NCBI RefSeq assembly: GCF_001457455.1
Contig: NZ_LN831026.1
Span: 1,922,001-1,986,000, forward strand
Direction: 5' to 3'
DNA: 64,000 nucleotides
From: Corynebacterium diphtheriae
GTDB taxonomy: Bacteria > Actinomycetota > Actinomycetes > Mycobacteriales > Mycobacteriaceae
Shown: positions 9,276-16,806 of the stretch, piece after piece
How the letters are laid out: every line of letters starts with the position of its first letter
How positions within the stretch are numbered: the stretch's first letter is position 1
Program-made: the position numbers and the translations under genes
The notes under the pieces: model-generated
Databases searched by the model: none
Told to the model about the DNA's origin: nothing
The model's input: the letters and a program-made list of their open reading frames with translations, nothing else

Positions 9276-9608
9276 TAAATCCTCCTCAACAACGTCTGCC
9301 GCAGTGCATGCCAAAGGAGAGGCAGGCAGTATGTGGCAGATTTTTGGTTAATAACCAGCACTTTAAACGCCTCAATGTGAAAACGTCCGAGATACCGGCA
9401 TATAGTTACGGACACCACAATACCGAAGATCCTCTCTTCGTGTTGCCTAGTTCACTAAAGTACATTTTTCACCCCCACACATGGGCAATTTTCGGCCATT
9501 TTTTAGCGACTACGCAGTTCAAACAGACAATTTCGCCCTATCACCCCACATCGCACGTGTGCAGCCTCATGTCACGTTTGTGTCACTCATAGCCAAGGGG
9601 GAACAATA
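9276..9608. other. Divergent intergenic region actA / dusB
   Basis: About 330 AT-rich bases carrying the promoters of two divergent genes. A TATAGT hexamer occurs near 9401. The dusB ribosome site AAGGGGGA is at 9594-9601. No hairpin, repeat or recognised operator was seen. Confidence 0.4.
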
Positions 9609-10760
9609 GTGCAGGTGACTTTGACGATCGGCTCCCTAGCACTCGACTCCGTAGTAGCGCTAGCCCCCATGGCAGGCGTAACCAACATTGCGTTTCGTAC
9701 CCTCTGTAGAGAACAAGAACTCGAACGCACCGGAACCGTATCGGGGCTCTACATCTGCGAGATGATTACCGCACGCGCCCTCGTGGAACGCAACGAGAAA
9801 ACACTCCACATGACCACCTTTGGTCCGCAAGAAGATATTCGCTCCCTGCAGCTGTACACCGTTGACCCCGAGTACACCTACAAAGCGGCCAAAATGATCG
9901 CAGAGAACAACATGGCCGATCACATCGACATGAACTTCGGCTGCCCCGTGCCCAAAGTAACCAAACGTGGTGGTGGCTCCGCACTCCCATACAAACGTCG
10001 ACTATTTGGCAACATCGTCGCAGCCGCCGTCAAAGGCGTTGAAGGAACAGACATCCCCATCACCGTAAAATTCCGCATGGGCATTGACGACGACCACCTC
10101 ACCTACCTCGACGCCGGCCGCATCGCCGCTGAAGAAGGTGCCGCAGCCGTAACCCTGCACGCCCGCACCGCAGCCGAACGTTACTCTGGCGACGCCCACT
10201 GGGACGCTATCGGCACCCTCAAAGAGCACATGCGTGACTCCGGGATCCCCGTCCTCGGCAATGGCGACATCTTCAAAGCCGAAGACGCCAAAGCCATGCT
10301 TGACGCCTCCGGCTGCGACGGCGTTGTCGTCGGACGCGGCTGCCTCGGCCGACCTTGGCTATTCGCAGGAATCTCCGCAGCCCTGCGCGGCGAAGAACTC
10401 CCACCAGAGCCAACACTGGGCGAAGTCACCCGCATTATCTACCGCCACGCAGAACTCTTGGCAGAACACGACGGCGAAAAGAAAGCCAGCCGCGATATGC
10501 GCAAGCACATGGGCTGGTACATGCGCGGCTTCCCCGTAGGCGGTGAATTCCGCAGCGCCCTCGCAAGGATCAACTCGCTTGCTGAACTCCGCGAGGTGCT
10601 TGCCCCCTTCGCAGACTCCAATGCCCTAGCAGCCGACTCCGATAGCGCACGCGGACGCCAAGGCTCACCCGCTAAAGTTGCACTCCCCGACGGCTGGCTC
10701 GCCGACCCCGACGACGCCACGGTGCCCGAAGGCGCTGAGATCATGCACTCCGGCGGATAA
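9609..10760 (+). CDS. dusB: tRNA-dihydrouridine synthase
   Basis: FMN-dependent reductase that converts uridine to dihydrouridine in the tRNA D-loop. The TIM-barrel hallmarks are present: VALAPMAGVTNIAFR at the N-terminus, the active-site segment MNFGCPVPKVTKRGGGSAL with the catalytic Cys, ITVKFRMG, and VGRGCLGRPWLF near the phosphate site. A GTG start at 9609 follows AAGGGGGA. At 383 residues it is a little longer than E. coli DusB, with a charged tail. It precedes phoU by 18 bases, suggesting co-transcription. A dus gene beside phoU is shared with mycobacteria and C. glutamicum. Confidence 0.93.
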   Translation: MQVTLTIGSLALDSVVALAPMAGVTNIAFRTLCREQELERTGTVSGLYICEMITARALVERNEKTLHMTTFGPQEDIRSLQLYTVDPEYTYKAAKMIAENNMADHIDMNFGCPVPKVTKRGGGSALPYKRRLFGNIVAAAVKGVEGTDIPITVKFRMGIDDDHLTYLDAGRIAAEEGAAAVTLHARTAAERYSGDAHWDAIGTLKEHMRDSGIPVLGNGDIFKAEDAKAMLDASGCDGVVVGRGCLGRPWLFAGISAALRGEELPPEPTLGEVTRIIYRHAELLAEHDGEKKASRDMRKHMGWYMRGFPVGGEFRSALARINSLAELREVLAPFADSNALAADSDSARGRQGSPAKVALPDGWLADPDDATVPEGAEIMHSGG

Positions 10761-10778
10761 CACCTATATAGTTGCTGT

Positions 10779-11531
10779 ATGCGCACAACGTATCGAGAGC
10801 ATCTAGACGCATTTGCACAAGATCTGATCACCATGTGCGACACCGTCGCCGCCGTGGTAGAGGGGGCGTCGACAGGCCTGCTGGAAGGATCACTCCAATC
10901 CGCCCAACACGCGCTCTCCCTCTCCGATGAGCTCGATGAAGTAAAAAACCGCGCCACCAAACGCGCCGTCCAACTTCTCAGCCTAGAAGCCCCCGTCGCC
11001 CGCGACCTTCGCCAAATCGTCTCCTCCATCTACATCATCGAGGACTTCGACCGCATGGCCTCACTCGCCATGCACATCGCCAGCATGGCGCGACGACGCC
11101 ACCCCGACCTCGTCGTCCCAGAACCTATCCGCGGATACTTCCACGAAATGGCACGACTGTGCACCGAAATGTCAGACAAAACCCGCAGCGTGCTCGTCGA
11201 CCCCGACGCAGACGTTGCCATCGTGCTCGCCGCCGACGATGACGCCATCGACGACATCCACGAACACATCATGACACTTCTCACCAAAAAGGAATGGCCG
11301 TTTTCCACCCGCGCCGCCGTGGAAGTCACCTTGCTCGCCCGCTACTACGAACGCTTTGCCGACCACACCGTCAACGTGGCAGCACAAATCGTGTACCTCA
11401 CTACTGGTCTTATGCCCGAGGAATATAAAAAGAAGCGTGACGACGGCTTCGAGCCCGACGAGATGGAAGCCCGCTTCGCCCAACTAGAAGAGCAATTCGC
11501 CAACTACGACTGGCCCAAACCAGCCGATTAA
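10779..11531 (+). CDS. phoU: Phosphate transport regulator PhoU
   Basis: PhoU proteins are cytoplasmic, metal-binding helical bundles that restrain the Pst phosphate importer and its two-component system. Two PhoU repeats are visible, each with the E/DxxxD pattern (LSDELDEVKNRATKRAVQLL in the first, ERFADHTVNVAAQIVYL in the second). The length of 250 residues is slightly above average because of an acidic C-terminal tail. No pstSCAB genes follow, unlike the arrangement I recall for C. glutamicum; instead there is a palindromic repeat and small genes. A PhoSR-type two-component pair is found 26 kb away in this window. Confidence 0.92.
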   Translation: MRTTYREHLDAFAQDLITMCDTVAAVVEGASTGLLEGSLQSAQHALSLSDELDEVKNRATKRAVQLLSLEAPVARDLRQIVSSIYIIEDFDRMASLAMHIASMARRRHPDLVVPEPIRGYFHEMARLCTEMSDKTRSVLVDPDADVAIVLAADDDAIDDIHEHIMTLLTKKEWPFSTRAAVEVTLLARYYERFADHTVNVAAQIVYLTTGLMPEEYKKKRDDGFEPDEMEARFAQLEEQFANYDWPKPAD

Positions 11532-11549
11532 GGGGGTAGGCTGCGCAAC

Positions 11550-11603
11550 ACTTCACACCAAATCCGGCAAAACTAGCGAGTTTCACTCGATTTGGTGTGA
11601 AGT
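11550..11603. repeat. 54-bp palindromic repeat, copy 1
   Basis: 15-bp perfect arms (ACTTCACACCAAATC and its complement) enclose 24 bases with an AAAC...GTTT core. The same 54-bp design occurs at 21752, 25069, 25803 and 44751. This copy stands alone, 18 bases after the phoU stop, and is flanked by G-rich and C-rich runs that could lengthen the stem. It may act as the phoU terminator. Confidence 0.85.
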
Positions 11604-11632
11604 AAATACCGAGCCACCCCCAAAAATGACTA

Positions 11633-11664
11633 AAGCCTCTTGGATGCCGATATCCAAGAGGCTT
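11633..11664 (-). terminator. Terminator of the 70-residue ORF
   Basis: Perfect 13-bp stem AAGCCTCTTGGAT / ATCCAAGAGGCTT with a 6-base loop. On the minus strand it is followed by TTAGTCATTTTT, and it lies 17 bases past the stop of the small gene. Confidence 0.75.
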
Positions 11665-11680
11665 ACTTCTTAGCTGCAGG

Positions 11681-11893
11681 TTATGCGTGGGATACGCCCA
11701 ATGCAGATGGGGCCTTCAGCGCTACGTCCCTGCGAACACCCATGCGCTTAAAAGGCGAGGTGAGAAAATCTACGAGGTTGAATGCTCGACGCTCACGCTG
11801 TGCATACATGTTGTTGAATGCCACATCGGCCGCGTTCATCAGCTGATCTGCGGTAGGAAGATCAAGCTTGGTTGCGGTGACGGTGCTCGACAT
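11681..11893 (-). CDS. Small conserved-looking hypothetical protein, 70 aa
   Basis: Function not recognised. The protein is soluble, with a helical middle (LPTADQLMNAADVAFNNMYAQRERRAFNLVDFL) and a basic stretch. The ATG at 11893 follows an AAGGA ribosome site, and a strong intrinsic terminator lies 17 bases after its stop, so a real single-gene transcript is likely. It has no signal peptide or membrane segment. Two GGTTAACTTT direct repeats lie about 110-140 bases upstream. Confidence 0.6.
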   Translation of the reverse strand: MSSTVTATKLDLPTADQLMNAADVAFNNMYAQRERRAFNLVDFLTSPFKRMGVRRDVALKAPSALGVSHA

Positions 11894-12001
11894 AACAGGT
11901 CCTTCGCTTTACTAGGATTGTTCTACTGCCCACGGTGGCGGGCAACGAGACCTAGATTAGAACCCCGAGGTAGACACCAAGGGCCGTTTAGGTAAACACT
12001 A

Positions 12002-12037
12002 GGTTAACTTTCTCAGCCGCTCGGTTAACTTTTCTCA
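12002..12037. promoter_or_regulatory. Direct repeats upstream of the 70-residue ORF
   Basis: GGTTAACTTTCTCA (about 12002-12015) and GGTTAACTTTTCTCA (about 12023-12037) are spaced 21 bases start to start, two helical turns. They lie upstream of the minus-strand gene at 11893 and could be a regulator site. Only spacing and sequence support this. Confidence 0.3.
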
Positions 12038-12060
12038 CACAGTCCTGTGACCTGCGGTTT

Positions 12061-12278
12061 TTATCCGAATCGACCGGAAATATAGTCCTCAGTTTCTTGA
12101 GAATGTGGCGTAGAAAACATTGTGGCAGTAGGCGAATATGCACCATCTGCGACGAGTTCGCCCGACGCACCAGTAAACGCAGCGGAAGAAGACGATTCAG
12201 TTTCCGAGCATCCTGTCAGTGCAATACCTGCTGTGCTACCTATGTGAACAACAAGAAAACAGAACATAGATAGTTCAT
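12061..12278 (-). pseudogene. Small lipoprotein gene, probably frameshifted
   Basis: The open frame from 12267 encodes 68 residues with a lipobox-like LTGC followed by a Ser/Thr-rich region (SETESSSSAAF). Its N-terminus (MFCFLVVHIGSTAG) is a poor signal peptide. An upstream ATG at 12278, behind AGAGAGG, gives MNYLCSVFLLFT in another frame before a stop. Joining the two across a one-base shift near 12245 would give a normal lipoprotein signal, so I read it as a frameshifted gene or a sequencing artefact. Function unknown. Confidence 0.4.
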
Positions 12279-12317
12279 GCCTCTCTAGTTTTTACCCCCC
12301 ACTCCCCTAGCGGCTCG

Positions 12318-13229
12318 CTATGAAGAAGACTGCGGAGAATACGTCACATGGGATTCAACCACGTGGAAACCTAGGGCATCATAAGCCCTACGCGCCGACT
12401 CATTATCGCCTTCAACATAAAGGATCACACGGCGCGCATGTTCATACTCCAAATGGTGCAGTCCCATGCGGATTAACAAATCACCCAAACCGCGGCGTCG
12501 ATAAGCGCTTCCTAGGCCCACAACGTACACCTCACCATCGGCGCCTTCTGCCAGATCACCGTGGCGCTTCGTCCAGTGGAAACCGGCAACAGTGCGCTTG
12601 GCGGTATCGATAAGAAACAACACATCAGATTCCCGGAACCACTGTGTATCACGCGCCTGAGCCAACCGAGCGCTATCCCAACCACCCTGCTCAGGATGCC
12701 ACTCAAAAGCCTCGTTATTCACACGCAACCACTGCTGCTCAATATCAGGGATGCTCTCATAAGCCTCGTTTAACGCCAACACCCTAAAACCACTAGGAAC
12801 CTGCAACTGCGCAGACTCCACAAGCCGATCCCCCTCGACCGCCATCACAAGCAACTGACGCGTTTGTTCCAACTGCAGTGCTTTTGCCACCGCCTTTGCA
12901 CCCGCACCATCACCATGCGCCCACACATTCTTAACCCCCTGGGACACCACATGCCGGATAAGGAAGCTGCCATAGCCTTGGCGCCGGAATGCCGGATCCA
13001 CTACCACCTCAGCACTATCCCCATCGCGTGCTGCAACCCCTACCACCTGGTCGTGGCTATCCATCACACAAGAATGCACGTGGCCATCGTCAGCCCGCCG
13101 AAGGCCATTGAGAAAACTTTCTGACAACGGTGCGCAACCATCTTCGCGGGTCGCCGCCGCAAGAATCTCATCGACACGATCACGCAAAGCCGCCGAGGCT
13201 GAAGCTAAGGAGGTTTCAATCATCTTCAT
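12318..13229 (-). CDS. mshD: Mycothiol synthase
   Basis: Acetyl-CoA:Cys-GlcN-Ins N-acetyltransferase, the last step of mycothiol synthesis, the main low-molecular-weight thiol of actinobacteria. Two tandem GNAT domains are visible. The first has AEVVVDPAFRRQGYGSFLI (acetyl-CoA loop RRQGYG); the second has YVVGLGSAYRRRGLGDLLI and a C-terminal ARRAYDALGF. The length of about 303 residues fits. ATG 13229 (MKMIETSL) is preferred over an upstream alternative at 13247, though the ribosome site is weak. It is divergent from the DUF2993 gene. Its position downstream of phoU matches M. tuberculosis and C. glutamicum. Confidence 0.93.
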   Translation of the reverse strand: MKMIETSLASASAALRDRVDEILAAATREDGCAPLSESFLNGLRRADDGHVHSCVMDSHDQVVGVAARDGDSAEVVVDPAFRRQGYGSFLIRHVVSQGVKNVWAHGDGAGAKAVAKALQLEQTRQLLVMAVEGDRLVESAQLQVPSGFRVLALNEAYESIPDIEQQWLRVNNEAFEWHPEQGGWDSARLAQARDTQWFRESDVLFLIDTAKRTVAGFHWTKRHGDLAEGADGEVYVVGLGSAYRRRGLGDLLIRMGLHHLEYEHARRVILYVEGDNESARRAYDALGFHVVESHVTYSPQSSS

Positions 13230-13267
13230 GTGCCCCACCCTACGCACCTAGTGGTAAAAATAAAGGA

Positions 13268-14071
13268 GTGCACAACGACTCCGACCCCCGAGCGCGCCGT
13301 CGTGGCGCCCACGCCCTGCTCATCACCATCATCTTTTTCATCGCAGTTGGCCTGATCCTGTGGGCTATCGACGCCGCCATCGCCGCCCGAGCGGAGCACC
13401 GCATCTCCCAAACTGTTCGCAGCAACGCACAGCTCGATCAAAACCCAAGCGTGTATGTAGGCGGAGTACCTTATACCGCGGCGCTGATTACCGGAAAAGT
13501 CCCAGAGATATCCGTCAACGTCTCTGACGTGGAAGTAGCAGACTTCGGCCTGCTGGTTGCTGGCACCTCAGTCACCGACCTCAAACTTAGCCGCAGTGAG
13601 GTACTCAGCGGCAGCGTAGACGGAGCCAAAGCACAGCTAGTGGCTCGCAACGTGGGATTCGATGCCGTGGCCGTAGGAAAACAACTAGGAATCGACGACC
13701 TCGACCTATCTAATCCCTACGACATCTCACCAGCCGGCACCAACGCCAGCGAAGTTCAACTGCGCGGCACCCCCCACGGCTTCCACAGCCCAGTCACCGT
13801 GCAAGCAGATCTGCGACTAAAAGGCGAAGACTTCTACCTCACCCCCACCACCGTGATGGACCGAGGCGATAACACCGCCAGCGACGCAGACATACTCGCA
13901 GCCTTTGACTGGACCTTGAACACCCGCACCCTGCCGATCAATGCCCAAGCAAGCTACGTGTACTTCTCAGGCGGCACCATCAGATTCGAAGCCCAAGAAC
14001 GCAACGTCACGCTTCGCCTCGAAGACCTCTCGCCGCTGCGCTCTACCAACAACAAAGTGGTTGTGGAATAA
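13268..14071 (+). CDS. LmeA-like (DUF2993) secreted phospholipid-binding protein
   Basis: An N-terminal arginine-rich segment precedes one hydrophobic helix (LLITIIFFIAVGLILWAI), then a long extracytoplasmic domain. The domain pattern (RISQTVRSNAQLDQNPSVYVGG, repeated beta-rich segments, C-terminal LEDLSPL) fits DUF2993/LmeA proteins. In mycobacteria, LmeA binds phosphatidylinositol and supports lipomannan elongation. No ATG is available near the start; GTG 13268 overlaps its AAAGGAG site, so the start is uncertain. The stop codon lies in the first unit of a 10-bp tandem repeat. The lipid ligand is inferred from the family. Confidence 0.7.
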   Translation: MHNDSDPRARRRGAHALLITIIFFIAVGLILWAIDAAIAARAEHRISQTVRSNAQLDQNPSVYVGGVPYTAALITGKVPEISVNVSDVEVADFGLLVAGTSVTDLKLSRSEVLSGSVDGAKAQLVARNVGFDAVAVGKQLGIDDLDLSNPYDISPAGTNASEVQLRGTPHGFHSPVTVQADLRLKGEDFYLTPTTVMDRGDNTASDADILAAFDWTLNTRTLPINAQASYVYFSGGTIRFEAQERNVTLRLEDLSPLRSTNNKVVVE

Positions 14072-14102
14072 CGTGGAATAACGTGGAATAACGTGGAATA
14101 AC
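14063..14102. repeat. 10-bp tandem repeat, four exact copies
   Basis: GTGGAATAAC is repeated four times without a mismatch. The first unit supplies the last two codons (Val-Glu) and the TAA stop of the DUF2993 gene; the other three lie in the 3' space before the convergent kinase gene. Confidence 0.95.
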
Positions 14103-14110
14103 TCTGTGCG

Positions 14111-15163
14111 TCACAAGCGTGGATCGAAGAAACTCAAACCCACTTTGAGCATGGATAACGGAGTTGGTTTCACCGGCTCCGTCGGCGCATAAACCTCAAT
14201 AGCGTCCGCCACTGCTTTTAACGTCACCTCATCAAACTGGCCCACATATTCGCCATCAGCTTGGAAGCGTTGGTTCTCGTGGCACACGATGCTGACCTCA
14301 GTGGCATCATCAAACATCAACGTACGACGCTGCAACACATCGGCAATGACCTTATTGTGTCCGATACCTACAAGGTGTGCCATCGAAGCCACACCACCAA
14401 TGCCACGAAGATCAGTAATCGCCCACAAGCTCAAACCCAAATCAAAAGAATTACGCGGATTGGTCACCACAGGCAACGGGCCTAAAAATGTCCACGGATT
14501 AGTGTTGGAAGCAATCACAATGGGGAGATCGTCATGCACAAATTCCTCACCATTGCGGTTTATGGCTCGCACACTCATCCGAGGCGCATGCCGGTGCAAC
14601 TTCAGCCACGAACGTATCGCAGCATGAGCATAGCGCAGCGGCGTCGCAGCAAATCCGCGACGCCGCACTCTTTCCACCGATGCGATCACATCAGCATCAA
14701 TACCAAAGCCCGCATTGACCGCAAACCACTGCGATCCCCACTTGCCCAAATTAATCCGGCGCGTGCTGCCCTTGTGCAGCGCGTCCGCTAACACCTCAGC
14801 AGCTTGTGCCGGATCCGCAGGAAGTCCCAGCGCGCGAGCAAACACATTGGCAGAACCAGTAGGGATCACCGCCAACGCGGGTGGGGCCGAAGGTAGATCG
14901 CCTAGCAGGCCATTAATGACCTCGTTGACCGTGCCATCACCGCCCACGGCAATGACGACGTCATAATCCTCTACGGTGAGGTTTTCACACATGTGACGAG
15001 CGTGTCCCGCATAGTGGGTCATCTGGGCGCGAAGCTCCAGGCCAGGCACTGCGCGCAATGTTGGAATGACATGCCGAAACATCTCGGCGGACTGCGTCGT
15101 CGAGTTCGGGTTGCTAACAATAAGAGCGCGCACGCCACCCACCTTATCGCCAAACGCGAACAT
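14111..15163 (-). CDS. Diacylglycerol kinase family lipid kinase
   Basis: Member of the DgkB/LCB5/YegS fold, which phosphorylates diacylglycerol or related lipids with ATP. The glycine-rich nucleotide motif VIAVGGDGTVNEVINGL is clear, as are PTGSANVFARALGLP and the late QADGEYVG segment typical of the family. ATG 15163 (MFAFGDKVGG) gives about 350 residues; the frame runs on to 15298 but the extra residues look non-coding. The substrate cannot be told from sequence. It is divergent from the nitrobindin-like gene and convergent with the DUF2993 protein, giving a small lipid and envelope cluster. Confidence 0.8.
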   Translation of the reverse strand: MFAFGDKVGGVRALIVSNPNSTTQSAEMFRHVIPTLRAVPGLELRAQMTHYAGHARHMCENLTVEDYDVVIAVGGDGTVNEVINGLLGDLPSAPPALAVIPTGSANVFARALGLPADPAQAAEVLADALHKGSTRRINLGKWGSQWFAVNAGFGIDADVIASVERVRRRGFAATPLRYAHAAIRSWLKLHRHAPRMSVRAINRNGEEFVHDDLPIVIASNTNPWTFLGPLPVVTNPRNSFDLGLSLWAITDLRGIGGVASMAHLVGIGHNKVIADVLQRRTLMFDDATEVSIVCHENQRFQADGEYVGQFDEVTLKAVADAIEVYAPTEPVKPTPLSMLKVGLSFFDPRL

Positions 15164-15202
15164 TTGTGGTGTATGCCATCCAAACAAGTAGGCTGGTGGA
15201 CT

Positions 15203-15850
15203 ATGAGTGAACACACCAACGATGAAGTACAGCCCACCGCGCTCAGCGGTAACGACGCAGTCAACCGTGCCGCCGAGCAGTGGAAAGAATCCGCACACCG
15301 GAACATTCCAGGCCTAGGCGACCTACCTATTCCTGATGACACCGCCAACCTTCGCGAGGGCCCTAACCTGCACGATGGCCTTCTCGCACTTCTCCCCCTC
15401 GTTGGTGTGTGGCGCGGCACAGGGCACGCGGACACTGCTGAAGAGGGCCAGTACGCCTTTGGCCAGCAGATTACCTTCGCACACGACGGCGAAAACTACC
15501 TCACCTATGAGTCGCGTATCTGGAAGCTTGACGACGAAGGCAACTCCACCGACTTGGATTACCGCGAGTCCGGCTTCTGGCGCATCAGCCTTAAAGACGA
15601 AATCGAGGTTGTCCTTACGCACTCCACTGGTGTGGCAGAGATCTTCTACGGCGAGCCTATGAACGAGCGCGCATGGCAAATCGAGTCTGCTTCCACCATG
15701 GTTACGGCACAGGGCCCAGCAACCCTTGGTCCAGGCAAGCGCCTCTACGGCTTGATGCCTAACAACAACTTGGGATGGGTAGATGAGCGCATGGTCGATG
15801 GCGAGATGCGCCCACGGATGTCCGCAGAACTATCCCGCGTGATCGGTTAA
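15203..15850 (+). CDS. Nitrobindin-like beta-barrel protein lacking the heme-ligating His
   Basis: The N-terminal half has the family hallmark GVWRGTG followed by a lipocalin-like beta pattern (QQITFAHDGENYLTYESRIW), so this is a nitrobindin-fold protein. Genuine nitrobindins ligate heme through a C-terminal His in a P-H-L-x-A-x-L context. Here the matching segment is PRMSAEL, with Arg in that place. It is therefore likely a ferric nitrobindin-like protein that does not bind heme in the usual way. ATG 15203 (MSEHTND) gives 215 residues and follows GGTGGA. The mycobacterial homolog sits in the same place beside pabC. Confidence 0.8.
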   Translation: MSEHTNDEVQPTALSGNDAVNRAAEQWKESAHRNIPGLGDLPIPDDTANLREGPNLHDGLLALLPLVGVWRGTGHADTAEEGQYAFGQQITFAHDGENYLTYESRIWKLDDEGNSTDLDYRESGFWRISLKDEIEVVLTHSTGVAEIFYGEPMNERAWQIESASTMVTAQGPATLGPGKRLYGLMPNNNLGWVDERMVDGEMRPRMSAELSRVIG

Positions 15851-15856
15851 TAACAG

Positions 15857-16762
15857 CTACAGTGCTGTCAGTGCTGCCTCGATCAGCTCACGGATCTCAG
15901 ATTCGTTGTCTGGTCGGGGCAGTTTTATGTCATTAATCCGCCGCACTCGAGTGGCACCTCGAACGGAGCTGATCAGCCACACGCTGTCCGCCTTTTCCGT
16001 GAGGTACACCTCGTCCATGTCTTTGAGTTTGCAGTTCCAGCCTAGGTTCGTTGCATAATCAAAAAGCGCCGCTTGGGTGGTGCCTGGCAACACGTCGCCA
16101 CCTGGGAAAGGGCTGCGGATTTTATTTCCGCGGAAGGTCACCACAGTTGAGGTGGCACCTTCAAGAATACGATCTTGTTCGGTGAAGATGACGTCGTCAA
16201 AGCCTTCTTTTTTCGCCCAGCGTAAGGCGGCCATATTGGACGCATAGTTGAGTGTCTTAGCCCCGATGACCACCCAAGGCACACAGTTGCTGGTGTCAAT
16301 ATGGTAACCACGGGAGGTTGTCATCACCCGCACACCTTGTTCCCGCTGTTCGATGACGCAATCAGGCACTGCTGTAATAGTGAGCCATGCCGAGGGATGT
16401 CCGGTGCTGGCACGCCCACGGGTGTACGTCCACACGCATTTTGCGTCGCTCTCGCTCTGCTGAAACCACTTCTCCACTGCCATCGACGTCGCATGCACCC
16501 AGTGGTCCAGTCGAGGCTCCGGTAGATCCAGCAGGACTGCAGATTCACGGAAGCGCTGCGCATGGCGTTCTAGGTTGCATGCTCGACCGTGCCGAAACAG
16601 GATCGTTTCAAATACGCCGTCTCCACGCGTTACGGCCGCATCATCCCAGTACACTAAGGGCAGAAGGGGGCTGTGATCGCGCACCGATCCCCCATAGGGC
16701 TCAACGGCAATGATGATGGGCTCATGCTTAGGTGAAGACGTGTCTGTCGCCATGTACTTCAT
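15857..16762 (-). CDS. pabC: Aminodeoxychorismate lyase-like class IV aminotransferase
   Basis: PLP-dependent fold-type IV enzyme, probably 4-amino-4-deoxychorismate lyase, giving p-aminobenzoate for folate. The motifs GDGVFETI, a Lys in IGAKTLNYASNMAALRWAK that should form the PLP aldimine, and EGATSTVV are present. From ATG 16762 (MKYMATD) the protein is about 301 residues; ATG 16753 is also possible. A branched-chain or D-amino acid aminotransferase cannot be excluded from sequence alone, but its position back-to-back with the ygfZ gene matches the mycobacterial pabC-ygfZ pair and links it to folate metabolism. Confidence 0.75.
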   Translation of the reverse strand: MKYMATDTSSPKHEPIIIAVEPYGGSVRDHSPLLPLVYWDDAAVTRGDGVFETILFRHGRACNLERHAQRFRESAVLLDLPEPRLDHWVHATSMAVEKWFQQSESDAKCVWTYTRGRASTGHPSAWLTITAVPDCVIEQREQGVRVMTTSRGYHIDTSNCVPWVVIGAKTLNYASNMAALRWAKKEGFDDVIFTEQDRILEGATSTVVTFRGNKIRSPFPGGDVLPGTTQAALFDYATNLGWNCKLKDMDEVYLTEKADSVWLISSVRGATRVRRINDIKLPRPDNESEIRELIEAALTAL

Positions 16763-16806
16763 TATGCCCGCTGAAGCACGCGCATTTGGGATGTACGATC
16801 TATTTT

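Noticed and set aside
8001..9278. 425-residue open frame on the plus strand
   Set aside because: Antisense to the CoA-transferase gene; Val/Gly/Asp-rich composition of a shadow frame and no ribosome site.
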